Source: an uncultured Bacteroidota bacterium
GTDB lineage: Bacteria > Bacteroidota > Bacteroidia > UKL13-3
Length of the DNA: 6,813 bases
Assembly: GCA_903898215.1 (NCBI GenBank)
Contig: CAIUEQ010000045.1
Coordinates: 1 to 6,813, forward strand
Direction of reading: 5' to 3'
Below the pieces are notes generated by a model that worked only from the letters and a program-made list of their open reading frames with translations, was not told the DNA's origin and made no database searches. A program made the translations under genes and the position numbers. Shown here piece by piece: positions 6,215-6,813 of this stretch; the stretch's first letter is position 1; each line of letters opens with the position of its first letter.

Positions 6215-6813
6215 ATGAGAAAAATATTTTTTTTAACCATTTCAATATTCACAATTACAAACGTTTTTGGGCAAGCTCCTTTAAAAAACAATCCTATACA
6301 TACCGACTTAAAATTTAGTGCTCCTCAAAAAAACACGAGTCATCAATTTAACAAAACAATAGTTAGCGACTGGTATCAGCCTAACAAATTTGTGGAAGCC
6401 GACACAATGATTGGAAGCACATTGGTTCACTTTATCAATTTTATGCAACATGATTCGTTAGCAAAAAATGTTAATGAAAACGGAAGTATAGATCATAACT
6501 CTTGGTTAAGTGTTGGTCGTGTGCTCGACCCTAAAGATATCATGATCAGCTTTACAAGTAATCCTCAGCAAAAAATCAGCAATTATACAAGCTACACACT
6601 CGATTCAATTAGATTTACTTATGCCTATGTTAGAAATACCGATTCATTAACAAATGGCAGCAGTGGTAAAATTGCTGTAATAGACACTTTGTTTATTTCC
6701 TATTTTAAAGGAAATGCCATTCAAAAATATTCTTTCAATAATACACTTAACAAATACGCATTAGTAAATTGGAAGGGCGACAGCATACGAATGCCCTCAA
6801 ATTATTTTACAAC
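6215..6813 (+). CDS. Secreted protein, partial, paralogue of the preceding T9SS cargo protein
   Basis: The frame is open from the ATG at 6215 to the right edge (199 codons plus two bases), so the C-terminus is missing. Residues 1-19 are a Sec signal peptide (MRKIFFLTISIFTITNVFG) with likely cleavage before Q20, the same site type as the upstream gene. Residues 121-141 (ISNYTSYTLDSIRFTYAYVRN), followed by VIDTLFISYF (155-164), match residues 145-180 of the upstream protein. That protein reads LSNFTPYSIDSVQIAYVYER, then VADTLLFQVFY. This points to a duplicated gene pair. The start is set by the signal peptide; there is no Shine-Dalgarno. A T9SS sorting domain is predicted at the unseen C-terminus but not shown here. 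The molecular function is unknown. The terminator at 6102-6135 separates it from its neighbour, so it is probably transcribed independently. Confidence 0.85.
   Translation, partial: MRKIFFLTISIFTITNVFGQAPLKNNPIHTDLKFSAPQKNTSHQFNKTIVSDWYQPNKFVEADTMIGSTLVHFINFMQHDSLAKNVNENGSIDHNSWLSVGRVLDPKDIMISFTSNPQQKISNYTSYTLDSIRFTYAYVRNTDSLTNGSSGKIAVIDTLFISYFKGNAIQKYSFNNTLNKYALVNWKGDSIRMPSNYFT

Overview
The window is AT-rich chromosomal DNA from a member of the Bacteroidota. Four things support this: a C-terminal type IX secretion (T9SS) sorting domain, the long insert-containing form of IspG, starts that mostly lack a Shine-Dalgarno sequence and sit behind A/T-rich leaders, and promoter candidates of the Bacteroidota TTTG / TAnnTTTG type. 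Use of the MEP isoprenoid pathway (ispG) is a weak hint against the mevalonate-using Flavobacteriaceae. The order cannot be fixed from this sequence.

Left part (1-1091, minus strand): two overlapping genes of an Mla/MCE-type lipid ABC transporter. The MlaE-like permease is complete. The MlaF-like ATPase follows with an ATGA stop/start overlap and runs off the left edge. Divergent from them is a complete short-chain dehydrogenase/reductase (1174-1890).

Middle (1929-2565): a GxxExxY-family gene (PD-(D/E)XK nuclease fold) interrupted by one in-frame TAA that falls inside its signature motif. A 250-bp non-coding stretch follows, built from two diverged tandem copies of a roughly 80-92 bp unit and rich in CGCAAAG / CTTTGCG heptamers. 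The ispG gene comes next (2566-4524). It carries an in-frame array of eight 7-nt repeats between the TIM barrel and the insert domain. The units that contain a stop triplet occur only in the phases where that triplet is not read.

Right part (4525-6813): two consecutive plus-strand genes for secreted proteins. The first is complete, with a signal peptide and a T9SS type A sorting domain, and is followed by a strong intrinsic terminator. The second is cut by the right edge, has its own signal peptide, and shares a recognisable block with the first. They look like tandem paralogues of a family I cannot name.

There is no phage, CRISPR, tRNA or rRNA signal and no complete insertion sequence. The genes are mostly separate transcription units; only mlaE-mlaF is a clear operon. 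The main unusual content is repeat-derived: the heptamer array inside an essential-pathway gene, the repeat-built ispG upstream region, and the freshly broken GxxExxY gene.
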